Both the position numbers and the translations under genes were made by a program. A DNA stretch of 33,298 nucleotides from positions 1 to 33,298 of the forward strand of contig JAJYJB010000020.1 of the NCBI GenBank assembly GCA_021789735.1, read 5' to 3'. The stretch comes from Nitrospirota bacterium (lineage in GTDB: Bacteria; Nitrospirota; Thermodesulfovibrionia; Thermodesulfovibrionales; JdFR-88). Below, piece by piece: positions 1 through 8,528 of the stretch (positions within the stretch are counted from its first letter, which is position 1; every line of letters begins with the position of its first letter). Under the pieces are notes generated by a model. That model saw only the letters and a program-made list of their open reading frames with translations. It was not told the origin of the DNA and searched no databases.

Positions 1-1415
1 AGGCGTACGGCTTCTGCCTGAAGATAACCTATCTTTGCCTGGTAGTACTGGTTGTCCGCGGTTAGGACCTGCAGGTAGTTGACCGTGCCGGCGCGGTAAT
101 TGGCCTGTATCAGTTCCAGTGCCTGCCTTGCCGTTTCGAGCGCCTGCGACTGCGCTTTGAGGGTTTCCGCATCGTGCTGGAGGGCGCGCAGGGTATCGGC
201 CACCTGCTCCAGGGCGTTAAGGACGGTCTGGCGGTAATCAGCCAGAGATTGCCTGTAGGCCTCGATTGCTGCCCGGCGTTTGGCGCTCAGGCTGCCCCCG
301 TGAAAAATAGGGGCGGTTACGTCCGCGCCAAGGCTCCATATGCTGCTCGATTTCTTGAAGAGGTTGCCCATGGAAGTGCCTTCGAGGCCAAGGGAGCCGC
401 TCAAGGTGAAGCTCGGGAACATTGCCGCGGTGGCCACCCCGATGTTTGCGCTCGCGATGTGCATCTGCGCCTCAGCCGCAAGGATGTCCGGCCTCTGCCG
501 GACAAGTGCGGACGGCAGCGATATGGGCAGCTCGCCGGGAAGCGCAAGCCCGGGCATGCCGGCTTCGGGCGGTGCCCACTGCGCGGGCGCGCTGCCGGTG
601 AGGACGGCAAGCAGGTGCCTGGCCTGGCTCAGCTTCTGTTTGAGCGGAGGGAGCGTCGCTTCGGTCGAGGCAAGCTCGCTTTGGAGGCTAAGCAGGTTTG
701 AATACGGGACGGTGCCTGCCTCCACCTGCGCCTCCGTTATCCTGATCTGCTCTTTCTGCATGCCGATGAGCCTGGCGGTGGCATCTATCTCTTCCCGGTA
801 GGCCGCCTGGGCGATCATGGCGTTAACGATATTGCCCGACAGCGATAGATATGTGCCAAGCACGGTATAGCGCTGAAAATCCACCTGCGCGCCAAGGCTT
901 TCCACCGCCCTGCGTTCGCCTCCGAACACATCAAGCGCGTAACTTATGGTGGACGTGAGGGTGTAGAGGTTGAAGATGGTGCTTGACTGGGCGCCTCCGA
1001 ACCGGGTAGGGGAGAACTTCTGCCTGGTAGCGTTAAAGCCCGCATCGACCTGCGGATAGAAGATGCCCTCGCCGGCCACAAGGAGCTGCTGGCTCTGGCG
1101 CAGGCTTGCCTGCGCCGACTGCAGACCCGGATTGTTGACGATCGCCGCCTTGACCGCCGCATCGATGGCCGGCGATTTGAAGAGCCTCCACCATCCGGCC
1201 TCTATCCTGGCCCCTTGCCTGAAATATTGTCTCTTTCCGTCCGCCCTCACCGTGGTGGCCGGTTGGGGGCCATGTGTATACCGGCTGACCGGAGGCGGTC
1301 CCGGCCGCACGAAGTTTGGCCCCACGGTGCAGCCCGCCAACGCGGCCGCCGCAATGCACAGGACCGCGAGCGCCTGCCGCGGCAGCTTTTTTTTATTGTT
1401 CAGCGATATAGACAT
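1..1415 (-). CDS. NodT-family outer-membrane efflux lipoprotein (3' end missing)
   Basis: This is the outer-membrane channel of a tripartite exporter (TolC/OprM-like). The reading frame is open from an ATG at 1415 to the window edge, about 471 codons, so only a short C-terminal piece is missing. The N-terminus MSISLNNKKK is followed by a hydrophobic run and the lipobox LAGC with the acylated Cys at residue 29. Downstream are two OEP (outer membrane efflux protein) repeats, seen for example as RPDILAAEAQ and RAGTVNYLQVL, which are typical of the NodT family. The start lies inside the last codons of the upstream adaptor gene (23-base overlap), so translation is probably coupled. As the last visible gene of a permease-ATPase-adaptor-channel operon it should carry the adaptor's substrate across the outer membrane. 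The substrate cannot be read from sequence. Family assignment is firm. Confidence 0.9.
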   Translation of the reverse strand, partial: MSISLNNKKKLPRQALAVLCIAAAALAGCTVGPNFVRPGPPPVSRYTHGPQPATTVRADGKRQYFRQGARIEAGWWRLFKSPAIDAAVKAAIVNNPGLQSAQASLRQSQQLLVAGEGIFYPQVDAGFNATRQKFSPTRFGGAQSSTIFNLYTLTSTISYALDVFGGERRAVESLGAQVDFQRYTVLGTYLSLSGNIVNAMIAQAAYREEIDATARLIGMQKEQIRITEAQVEAGTVPYSNLLSLQSELASTEATLPPLKQKLSQARHLLAVLTGSAPAQWAPPEAGMPGLALPGELPISLPSALVRQRPDILAAEAQMHIASANIGVATAAMFPSFTLSGSLGLEGTSMGNLFKKSSSIWSLGADVTAPIFHGGSLSAKRRAAIEAYRQSLADYRQTVLNALEQVADTLRALQHDAETLKAQSQALETARQALELIQANYRAGTVNYLQVLTADNQYYQAKIGYLQAEAVR

Positions 1416-2478
1416 CGACCAGTTGCCCCGGATAAAGGTTCAGGTCTTTTGGCTTGTCGAAGCCGAATATTACGGGCAGCACCCTCACATCCACCCTTTC
1501 GGTCCTCTGATTGGAGAGCTCTATCTTGGGTGTCACATATGGCTGCACCCTTTCGTATTTCAGCGGGATGCTGATGTTCGTCCCTCGGATGAACATGCGG
1601 GCCTGCATTTGCGAGGCGGGGGGCAGCCTGTGCACGAGTATCTCGTCAATGTAGCATCTGACCTCCAGGCGGGCAGGCTGGCTGCCCATGACCATGACGG
1701 GGTCATACCCCTGGGTGTATGTGCCGTAGGCGCCCTGCGAAGACACATAGCTGCCGACCGCCGGTTTTATGGACATTATTATGCCGTCCATCGGGGCCCT
1801 GATGACGTACTTTTCAAGCAGGGCCTTTGAAGCGGCGTATGCCTTTGTCAGGGCCGCATATTGTTTTTCCTGGTTCCTGATGTCGTAGATCCACGCGCCA
1901 GCCCTGGTCAGCTCGTATTGCCTTCTTGCGACCCCGAGGTTCGCCTTCGCGCTCTTCACGGCGTCCCTCGCGCTGTCCAGGACGTCCTTGCTCACCGACT
2001 TGGGGTTGATCTCATAGGATTTCAGCTGTTTCTCGTATGAGTCCTGCGCGCTTTTCAGGTTTGCCCTTGCAAGCGCTACCTGGGCCCTTGAGACCTCGAG
2101 GTTTTCCTTCCTGGGCTCCGCCCTCAGCTCCTGCAGCATCGCCAGGGCCGCTTGGGCCTGTGCCTTTTGCTGCGCCACTGTGGCCCTCTGGACGGAATCG
2201 TCGATCTTGAGAAGCGGCGCGCCCTTGCGCACGGTTTCGCCTTCCTGCACAAGGATCTGCGTGACGACCCCGGAGACTTCCGGATATATGTTTATGTTCT
2301 CCCCGTTTTTCTGGTAGCTCTCTATTATGCCGTTTGCGTATATGCCCCTGGCATAGGGGTTGGAGGCGGGAGAAAACACGGGGGGCAGAGGTTTTTTCTG
2401 TATGCCGTATATGTGGGCGCTGACCAGGCCCGCGATTATGCCCGCGACCGAAAGTATGAAGAGTATCTTATTTCTCAT
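1393..2478 (-). CDS. HlyD-type periplasmic adaptor (membrane fusion protein)
   Basis: A 361-residue adaptor joining an inner-membrane ABC exporter to an outer-membrane channel. It has one N-terminal membrane anchor (about residues 5-25). The first half of a lipoyl/biotinyl-like domain follows near residue 60-80 (PEVSGVV, VQEGETV), then a long helical hairpin rich in Ala, Lys and Gln (about 85-215), then the second lipoyl half (APMDGIIMSI) and a beta-barrel region with an Arg-rich turn. Length and order fit the HlyD/DevB group. It overlaps the ATPase gene by 11 bases and the NodT gene by 23, so all four genes look like one transcript. With a MacB/DevC-like permease and a separate ATPase, the closest known arrangement is DevBCA-type export, for example of glycolipids or other hydrophobic compounds. 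That substrate is a guess. Confidence 0.92.
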   Translation of the reverse strand: MRNKILFILSVAGIIAGLVSAHIYGIQKKPLPPVFSPASNPYARGIYANGIIESYQKNGENINIYPEVSGVVTQILVQEGETVRKGAPLLKIDDSVQRATVAQQKAQAQAALAMLQELRAEPRKENLEVSRAQVALARANLKSAQDSYEKQLKSYEINPKSVSKDVLDSARDAVKSAKANLGVARRQYELTRAGAWIYDIRNQEKQYAALTKAYAASKALLEKYVIRAPMDGIIMSIKPAVGSYVSSQGAYGTYTQGYDPVMVMGSQPARLEVRCYIDEILVHRLPPASQMQARMFIRGTNISIPLKYERVQPYVTPKIELSNQRTERVDVRVLPVIFGFDKPKDLNLYPGQLVDVYIAEQ

Positions 2479-3178
2479 TGCCTCCCTTTTCCACCCCTTT
2501 GAGCATTCCGTCTTCCATCCTCATTATCCTGTCCGCGTATTCGAAAATCCTGTTGTCGTGCGTAACTATCATGATGCAGCGTTGGTCGTTCAGTATGTTC
2601 CTCTTCACAAAGTCCACGATCCTCCTTCCGGTGTCGCCGTCGAGGGACGCGGTGGGCTCGTCGAATATGAGCAGGTCCGGACGGCTCGCTATGGCCCTTG
2701 CGATCGCCACGCGCTGCTGCTCTCCGCCGCTCAGTTTGACCGGCTGCAGGTGTGCCCGTTCCCTGAGCCCCACGACCTCCAGGTACTCCATGGCCCTGCC
2801 CATCGCCTCGTCCCATCCCACTTTTTTCAGTATCAGGGGGATGGCGACGTTTTCCATCGTCGAGAGCCTCGGGAAGAGGTGATAGTCCTGGAAGACGAAC
2901 CCGACCGTGTTCAGTCTGAAGTCGGCCAGCTGGTCGTTGGTCAGGCTCCAGATGTCCTTCCCCTCCACCGTCACGCTGCCGGAGTTCGGCCTGAGTATGC
3001 CCGATATCATGCTCAGAAGCGTCGTCTTTCCGCTTCCCGAGGGGCCCTCGATGTAGAGCATCTCTCCGAAATAGGCCTCAAAGCTCACTCCCCTTACGGC
3101 AACTGTCTTGGCCTCTCCCTCCCCGAACCATTTGACCAGCTCGCTTGCCTTCACCGCCAGGTTTTCCGCTCCGGCCAT
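2468..3178 (-). CDS. LolD/MacB-type ABC transporter ATP-binding protein
   Basis: The ATPase subunit of the exporter, 236 residues from the chosen start. All ABC motifs are intact: Walker A GPSGSGKT at residues 45-52, the Q-loop in FVFQDYHLF, the signature LSGGEQQRVAIARA, Walker B LLIFDEPTASLD, and the H-loop in VTHD. The Q-loop and signature forms are typical of the LolD/MacB/DevA export group. I chose the ATG at 3178 because an AGGGG ribosome site sits 8 bases before it. An in-frame ATG at 3202 would overlap the permease by 20 bases and has no obvious site. The gene follows the permease by 4 bases and overlaps the adaptor, indicating one operon. It should power the permease encoded just upstream. 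Confidence 0.93.
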   Translation of the reverse strand: MAGAENLAVKASELVKWFGEGEAKTVAVRGVSFEAYFGEMLYIEGPSGSGKTTLLSMISGILRPNSGSVTVEGKDIWSLTNDQLADFRLNTVGFVFQDYHLFPRLSTMENVAIPLILKKVGWDEAMGRAMEYLEVVGLRERAHLQPVKLSGGEQQRVAIARAIASRPDLLIFDEPTASLDGDTGRRIVDFVKRNILNDQRCIMIVTHDNRIFEYADRIMRMEDGMLKGVEKGGNEK

Positions 3179-3182
3179 GCCA

Positions 3183-4319
3183 TTAACCCCTGAAGATGTC
3201 AAACGGCTCTATTTTTATCACTTTCCTGACCCCCACGTAGCTTGAAATGCCGGCTATGATCAGCACCATGACAAAGGCAAGCACCAGGTTCCGGTAGGTG
3301 ACCATCGCCGCATAGCTCGATATCCTGAGCTTCGCAAGGAATATGACCAGCGAGGACAGCCCGATGCCGAGGCCATAGCCTACAAGCGCGGTGAAGGCCG
3401 CCTGGAACAGTATCATGTAGACCAGCTCGCGCCCCCTGGCGCCTATCGCCTTTATGGCCCCGAACCTGTCCAGGTTCTCCAGTATGAACGTGTAGAAGGT
3501 CTGGCCGGAAATGGACAGCCCCACCACAAAGCTTATAATCGTCATCAGGAAAACGTTGGTGCCGAGCCCCGTCTGGTACATGTAGAAGTTGGATATCTTC
3601 TTCATGAACTGGTCCTTCGTGAGCGCCTCATAGCCAAGCGCCTTTACCTGCCGCTGGATGTAGGGCACCGCCGCCGGGCTCTTGGGCTCCACCAGGATAT
3701 AGGAGATGGTAAACCTCGTGTTCGGTATGTATTGAATGGCCCTGGTATAGGTAGTGTACAGCGTGGGCACGCCGAACAGGCCGCTCGTGGTGACCTTGGC
3801 TATGCCGGTGATGACCACGCGGTGGTCGTTCAGCTCGAACTGCGTGCCGATCTTCGGCTTTCCGAGTTTGGGATATTCCGAATCCTTTACCACGATGAAG
3901 GCGTTGTCCGAATATATGTCCTTGATGTTCCCGTCGATGAGCTGGGGCCTGCCAAAAAGGCTGGTGTCATCAAGGCCCAGGACGGTCACGTTCTGATAGG
4001 TCCCGTCGCCCAGCTTCACAAGCGCCCCCCCGGAGTACAGCGGGACCGCATACTTGACGCCGTTTATGCTCCGCACCGCGTCCAGGATGTAGTCCGGCAT
4101 CGGGATGCTGTTGGCCACGGTATTTACGGCGGGGTCCATCACCCACACCTTGGCCCCTATGTTTATGACGGTCGCGGACGACTTGTTCAGGATGCCGGCG
4201 AACATGGAGGTCATCATGTTCATGAGGAAAACGGCAAAGGTGATGCCCACAAGAAGCGCGGCAAACTTCCCCTTGTCGTTTACCAGAAGCTTGAAGGCTA
4301 TTTTCAGGATGCCTTTCAA
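3183..4319 (-). CDS. FtsX/MacB-type ABC transporter permease (DevC-like)
   Basis: Inner-membrane permease of 378 residues. One membrane helix near residues 18-40 is followed by a large periplasmic domain (about 45-255, MacB-PCD-like). Three C-terminal helices form the FtsX domain (about 258-285, 305-335, 345-370). The conserved FtsX-type segment after the second helix (FGAIKAIGARGREL) is present. The start is a TTG at 4319. No ATG or GTG lies in frame nearby, and an AGGG ribosome site is 8 bases upstream. First gene of the exporter operon, with a promoter about 100 bases upstream. The 4TM topology with separate ATPase, adaptor and channel genes resembles DevC of the heterocyst glycolipid exporter and MacB-like systems that push substrates out of the periplasm or outer leaflet. 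Confidence 0.9.
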   Translation of the reverse strand: MKGILKIAFKLLVNDKGKFAALLVGITFAVFLMNMMTSMFAGILNKSSATVINIGAKVWVMDPAVNTVANSIPMPDYILDAVRSINGVKYAVPLYSGGALVKLGDGTYQNVTVLGLDDTSLFGRPQLIDGNIKDIYSDNAFIVVKDSEYPKLGKPKIGTQFELNDHRVVITGIAKVTTSGLFGVPTLYTTYTRAIQYIPNTRFTISYILVEPKSPAAVPYIQRQVKALGYEALTKDQFMKKISNFYMYQTGLGTNVFLMTIISFVVGLSISGQTFYTFILENLDRFGAIKAIGARGRELVYMILFQAAFTALVGYGLGIGLSSLVIFLAKLRISSYAAMVTYRNLVLAFVMVLIIAGISSYVGVRKVIKIEPFDIFRG

Positions 4320-4417
4320 TTGAGCGCCCTGCCCCGGACTAAAAGAGCGGCGTTTTCCTGCAAGATGGCCAGCCTTTCAAAAAAAATGGATTCTTCCCTT
4401 TGCGGGATTATTCTTAT

Positions 4418-4446
4418 TTCATACCTCAATACGGCTGCTCCGTCAA
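4418..4446 (-). promoter_or_regulatory. Predicted sigma70-type promoter of the exporter operon
   Basis: Reading on the minus strand, TTGACG (4441-4446) is followed after 17 bases by TATGAA (4418-4423). Transcription would start near 4410 and give a leader of about 90 bases before the TTG start of the permease. Inferred from consensus match and spacing only. Confidence 0.55.
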
Positions 4447-4605
4447 TAAAATGTAATAGGTCCAGTGGATTTTATAAATGATCATGAAAACGCAAAGGTC
4501 ATGAACAGTGCGGGGGTGACCTGGGCCTCATGCGCCTTGTTCCGGCGAGCAGGCCGGTTGAGGACGGGCGTTAAGGAAAAAGGGGACGGCCGTTCTAGCT
4601 GGAAG

Positions 4606-4638
4606 TTGTCGGGGCGAAACGGTTTGGACCTTCGGCAT
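4606..4638 (-). repeat. tRNA-Pro 3'-end fragment (possible attachment-site remnant)
   Basis: These 33 bases match the 3' end of the tRNA-Pro gene at 10164-10196 in the same orientation, 27 of 33 identical without gaps. The match covers the 3' acceptor strand and the T-arm, and the CCA end is changed to CAA. No D-arm or anticodon arm is present, so it is not a gene. A 3' tRNA fragment is what tRNA-targeting integrases leave at the far end of an inserted element. A decayed tRNA duplication is the alternative. The surrounding stretch 4447-4739 holds no gene I can support. Confidence 0.5.
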
Positions 4639-4739
4639 AGCTCATAACACATTGAAAATAAAAGATAGTTTTTGAAGAAAAATCGTCCACGGACCCGCCA
4701 CGAACCCAAGGCCCTCAATTTTGGCATTTTGAAGTACCA

Positions 4740-4990
4740 GTAAAAGCAGAAGAGGTCCAGATGGAAAGGCTCACAAGAAATATCGGGGATTTTACCAGGT
4801 TCCTGGAAACGATGAGCTTCTTACATAGCTCCGTTCTGAACATAAGTTATGTGGCGCGGGAGTGCCAGATAGAGCGCAAAGTGGTGGAAAGCCATACCAC
4901 AATGCTTGAGGACCTGCTTCTTGCCTTGCCTATTCTCCCCCAGGCCAAGGTTGCCTTTCAGAGAGATAACGGCGAGGCCCGAGAAACCAA
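4740..4990 (+). pseudogene. Remnant of a DUF4143-type AAA+ ATPase
   Basis: About 55 residues starting near 4743 read like the region joining the AAA+ domain to DUF4143 in a widespread family of prokaryotic ATPases. RNIGDFTRFLE and the later TMLEDLLLALP match the family pattern (RN..F.RFLE ... ILEDTLL.F.LP). The AAA+ part with Walker motifs is absent upstream. After about 4925 the resemblance stops in this frame and a weak continuation appears in another, consistent with a frameshift. The open frame runs on to 5411, but its later part is low-complexity and unlike any protein I know. I read it as a degraded fragment, perhaps of a mobile or horizontally acquired gene. The match is from memory of the family, so moderate confidence only. 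Confidence 0.5.
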
Positions 4991-5279
4991 AAGCGCCGGT
5001 GCGCGTGCGCCATTACAAGTCACGCCCCCAGCCAGCCAATCATCCATGGAAAAGAGGCAACCAAAAGCTGTTCAGGAAAATGCGCTTCCAGCCCCAAAAA
5101 CAACTGGCGGCCACAACCCCATGAACCGGACATTTCTACTTTGCCTTAACACCGGCATTTCGATTTTTTGTAGGGGCGCTGGCTTGCTGCGTCCGCCTTT
5201 GCGATTTTTGGAATTTCGTCATCATTCCCGCGAAGGCGGAAAGCTTTTTTGCGAGCGAAAAAATAGAACCGTTGCCTTT

Positions 5280-5405
5280 TCATTTAAGCAAAAATTTGTG
5301 TCCGCACCTCGCGCATGTAACCATTTCCCCTTTTCTTTTTCCCTTGAAGCGCTGAATTTTTCCGCACTTTGGACACTTGTGGTAATGAACGGCAAGGGCG
5401 GACAT
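5280..5405 (-). CDS. Small zinc-ribbon protein
   Basis: A 41-residue reading frame with two CxxC knuckles, CPKCGK at residues 11-16 and CARCGH at 31-36, separated by 16 residues rich in Lys and Arg. This is the pattern of a zinc-ribbon fold of the MJ0042/zinc_ribbon type. Two well-formed knuckles in 41 codons are unlikely by chance. No ribosome site is visible before the ATG at 5405, whose upstream region overlaps the start of the antiporter gene on the other strand. It may be a real mini-protein or the surviving end of a larger gene. Function unknown; zinc binding is inferred from the cysteines. Confidence 0.45.
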   Translation of the reverse strand: MSALAVHYHKCPKCGKIQRFKGKRKGEMVTCARCGHKFLLK

Positions 5406-5417
5406 CCATGAAAGGAA

Positions 5418-7430
5418 ATGAATCATGACTATGATAGCATTGAAATCATGCCCCCTGAAGAGATACTGAAATCGCTTGTTATCATTATTGCCGCCTCGAC
5501 AGCTATCGTCTTTTTATTACATAAACTGAAGGTCCCTTCTCTTGTTGGCTTCCTCATTGCAGGTGCCCTCATAGGCCCTTATGGCTTGGGAATAGCAGGA
5601 GATACGAGAGTTGTCGAGGTGCTCGCAGAAGTGGGCGTGATACTGCTGCTTTATACAATCGGGATCGAGTTTTCACTGAAGAAGCTGGAGGGGATGAAAA
5701 AGGCCGTCGTCACCGCCGGAGGACTGCAGGTGCTTGTGACCATAGTTCTGGCCGCAGGCGTATCTTATCTGCTCATTGATAATCCAAGGAAAGCCCTGCT
5801 AATAGGGTTTCTTACAGCCCTTAGCAGCACTGCAATAGTCCTGAAGATCATCGACCAGAGGGGCGAGACGGACTCGCCGCATGGCCGCCTCATGTTTGGA
5901 ATTCTCATATTTCAGGACCTTTGTGTTGTCCTCCTGATGCTTCTCATTCCCGTCCTGGCCGGCTCGGGGCTCAACATCGGGGATATCACGCTGAAGGTGT
6001 TGAAGGCGGCCCTGATAGTCGGGTTTATTCTTTTCAGCTCCCAAAAGCTGATACCTGGACTTCTTTATCAGATAGTGCGGACGAGAAGCAGGGATCTGTT
6101 CATAATGACCATAATCCTGCTTTCCTTTGCTATTGCGCTCCTCACCTCTGAATTCGGCCTCTCGCTTGCCCTCGGCGCGTTTCTGGCCGGATTGGCCATT
6201 TCGGAATCGGAATACGCTCACCAGGCCACAGCGGACATTCTGCCTTTCAAGGAGAGCTTCATGGGGCTTTTCTTCGTCTCTGTAGGAATGCTGCTGGATG
6301 TGAGCTTCGTCTTCCATCACGCCTTTTTGGTTATGGCTGCGGTCGTGGCCATCTTCGTGGTCAAGCTTGCAACCGGTGTCCTGTCGGCATCTCTATCGGG
6401 CGCTCCGCCGAAGACCTCGCTGCAAGTGAGCCTGGGCCTTGCCCATATAGGAGAATTCTCTTTCATACTCGCCCTTGCAGGAAGGAATTACGGCCTCCTA
6501 GGCAGTGAATTTTATCAACTCTTCCTGTCTGCCTCAGTTATTACCATGCTTTTAACTCCTTTCCTCCTGGAATCCGGCCCGGCCCTTTCCGATTGGGTGG
6601 CCGCAAAAGGGCTTTTTAAAAAAGCGCTCAGGTTGGCAACATATGGCGAAGAGCCGGGGGAACGGATTGAAAACCATGTCATCATAATCGGATTCGGGCT
6701 TAACGGAAGGAACCTGGCCAGGGTCTTAAGAGAGGCCGGAGTGCCTTATGTCGTTCTCGACCTGAACAGCGAGACCGTGAGGGAAATGAGGCCGAAAGGG
6801 GAACCAATTTATTATGGTGACGGCGCAAGCGCTGAAATTCTTGAAAAACTGGGGATAAAAAGCGCAAGGCTTCTGGTAGTGGCTATCTCCGATCCGGCTT
6901 CCACCAGAAGAATCGTAGCAGTGTCAAGGAGCGCAAACCCGGAAATCCACATTGTTGTCCGAACCCGTTATGTCTCTGAAATGGATGACCTGAAGGAGCT
7001 TGGCGCCGATGAAGTAATACCGGAGGAGTTCGAGACATCGATAGAGATATTCGCACGAGTACTAGACATATACAATTTTCCATCCCACGTAATTCTGGAA
7101 ATGATAAATCGCATAAGAAGTGATAATTATACTGCCCTAAGGAAAGTGGAACTGCCCAGAAAGTGTCTTTTCCCAAGTTGCGAATGGCTGCCTGAAATCG
7201 AGATGGATGGACTCCGTCTTCCCAAGGATTCACCTTTTTCCGGCAAGACGATTGGGGAGATGCAGGTCAGGAGCAAGGCAGGCGTCACAATAATTGCCGT
7301 GAGGCGAAACTCCAGTGTTTATATAAATCCGCCACCAGATTTCAGGCTTTCGGGAGGTGACATAATAATGTTCACGGGCGACCGTAAAAGCATGGCTTAC
7401 GCAATAAAATATTTTCAAGGAAATCAATGA
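5418..7430 (+). CDS. CPA2-family cation/proton antiporter with RCK domains (Kef/YbaL type)
   Basis: A 670-residue monovalent cation/proton antiporter. The first ~390 residues form 11-13 membrane helices with CPA2 signatures, including GFLIAGALIGPYG near residue 45 and FLTALSSTAIVL near 130. A TrkA-N (RCK_N) domain follows from about 425 with the Rossmann loop GFGLNGRNLA. A TrkA-C domain fills about 590-668 and ends in SGGDIIMFTGD. Such proteins exchange K+ or Na+ for H+ in the inner membrane and are gated by nucleotide or glutathione-type ligands through the RCK part. The ATG at 5418 has only a close AAAGG before it. An ATG at 5448 is possible but would trim little. The gene stands alone, with no ancillary KefF/KefG gene beside it, and is less GC-rich than the flanking backbone. 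Confidence 0.93.
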   Translation: MNHDYDSIEIMPPEEILKSLVIIIAASTAIVFLLHKLKVPSLVGFLIAGALIGPYGLGIAGDTRVVEVLAEVGVILLLYTIGIEFSLKKLEGMKKAVVTAGGLQVLVTIVLAAGVSYLLIDNPRKALLIGFLTALSSTAIVLKIIDQRGETDSPHGRLMFGILIFQDLCVVLLMLLIPVLAGSGLNIGDITLKVLKAALIVGFILFSSQKLIPGLLYQIVRTRSRDLFIMTIILLSFAIALLTSEFGLSLALGAFLAGLAISESEYAHQATADILPFKESFMGLFFVSVGMLLDVSFVFHHAFLVMAAVVAIFVVKLATGVLSASLSGAPPKTSLQVSLGLAHIGEFSFILALAGRNYGLLGSEFYQLFLSASVITMLLTPFLLESGPALSDWVAAKGLFKKALRLATYGEEPGERIENHVIIIGFGLNGRNLARVLREAGVPYVVLDLNSETVREMRPKGEPIYYGDGASAEILEKLGIKSARLLVVAISDPASTRRIVAVSRSANPEIHIVVRTRYVSEMDDLKELGADEVIPEEFETSIEIFARVLDIYNFPSHVILEMINRIRSDNYTALRKVELPRKCLFPSCEWLPEIEMDGLRLPKDSPFSGKTIGEMQVRSKAGVTIIAVRRNSSVYINPPPDFRLSGGDIIMFTGDRKSMAYAIKYFQGNQ

Positions 7431-7732
7431 AAAATTCGGGTGATGTGAATCAAGCTGACCATTGGCGCCACCAAAAAGAGAGCCCAATAGGGAGATTTTG
7501 GGTCGGGGCTCAGCAGCCCAAAAAGCTTATTTACAAAAGTAATCCGCGCCAGCGACCCGCTCATGGCGTTCCGGATGGAGCGCAATGTTGATAACTGCGT
7601 CCCCGCCAAGGATCATCGTTTGCCAGTCCAATGTATAGGCCCATGATGGGCCAGGGGGCACCGCCCTTCTATATTTCGTCTCTCTGCCCGGTCAAATCCA
7701 GCCGACGGCAAAGCACACAGTGAGATGTTTCA
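7431..7732. other. Intergenic region, no gene supported
   Basis: I see no convincing gene here. It contains two hairpins: 7496-7502 with 7517-7523 (7 bp, terminator-like for the antiporter but without a clear T run), and the near-palindrome GGCCCATGATGGGCC at 7638-7652. Short open frames on the minus strand show no family features. Confidence 0.5.
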
Positions 7733-8419
7733 TCATTGGACCGCATCCGAACCGTCAAAAGCAGCCAAATCGTAGTTTGCGAAGTCGCCGATACGCTCAA
7801 TGGTGATATCAGGCTGCGGATAGTTTGCCAGGATTTCGGGATCAAGTGCGTAATGTCCCTGCCGGGGGAAAACAGATGTCAGCCTGTCTCCCCATATCCC
7901 TTTCATTGCCGTTAGAATGCGAAGCTTGTCGTCCACCATTATGTAATGCCGCGCCGGATAAATCCGCTCAACTTCACCAAGCATCTGCTCCTTGTGAACA
8001 TAGATCAGAACACGCCCGTCAACCGCGTCCCACAGACCCGAGCGCTGCACCTTCCGGGGCTGAAAAACTACATCGCCATCTGACAAAATAACCGTAGTTC
8101 CCCATTGGCTTGCGTGCCCGACGGCTTCGAGCGCACCCGGATACACTCTGTCCGCAAACGGATAGTCCACCAGGAAGGAGGACATCGTCAGCAGCCTCGG
8201 ATCGTGCATGTCACGAAGACGGTAACGCTGCAATGCTCCCAGGTAGTCAGCATAACCCAGATCCGAGCGCAGTTGCTCGAAAATGGCAAAATACGTTCTC
8301 ATGCTTTCGGCCCCAAACTCGTTTTCCAGATGCAGCCTGAGGTCCTCCACAATACGGTCGTTGTCAAGCAGGGTATTGTCAACGTCAAACAGAAACATTG
8401 TTTTGTTTTTCGATTTCAT
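7733..8419 (-). CDS. HAD-superfamily hydrolase
   Basis: A 228-residue haloacid dehalogenase-like hydrolase. Motif I FDVDNTLLD lies at residues 10-18 with both catalytic Asp residues. Motif II is ILSDGD (about residue 111). The motif III Lys is probably in the helix following RKVQRSG or HKEQM, and motif IV is MVDDK (about 166). A helical cap is inserted after motif I. Members act on phosphorylated small molecules; the substrate cannot be told. A weak AAGG ribosome site precedes the ATG at 8419. The gene lies downstream of the nitroreductase on the same strand with a gap of about 110 bases, so co-transcription is possible. Confidence 0.85.
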   Translation of the reverse strand: MKSKNKTMFLFDVDNTLLDNDRIVEDLRLHLENEFGAESMRTYFAIFEQLRSDLGYADYLGALQRYRLRDMHDPRLLTMSSFLVDYPFADRVYPGALEAVGHASQWGTTVILSDGDVVFQPRKVQRSGLWDAVDGRVLIYVHKEQMLGEVERIYPARHYIMVDDKLRILTAMKGIWGDRLTSVFPRQGHYALDPEILANYPQPDITIERIGDFANYDLAAFDGSDAVQ

Positions 8420-8528
8420 CTGCCGTGCCTTGATACCATGTTATGCAAAAAATACTGAAACTCCGGATCGTGGAGACTGAAATTTCCACCCACGCCCATT
8501 CCCGTCTTGTTCGGCCCGCTTGCGTTTC

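Noticed and set aside
4482..4727. 81-codon frame on the minus strand
   Set aside because: No family features and no ribosome site; it crosses the tRNA-Pro fragment, so it is unlikely to be coding.
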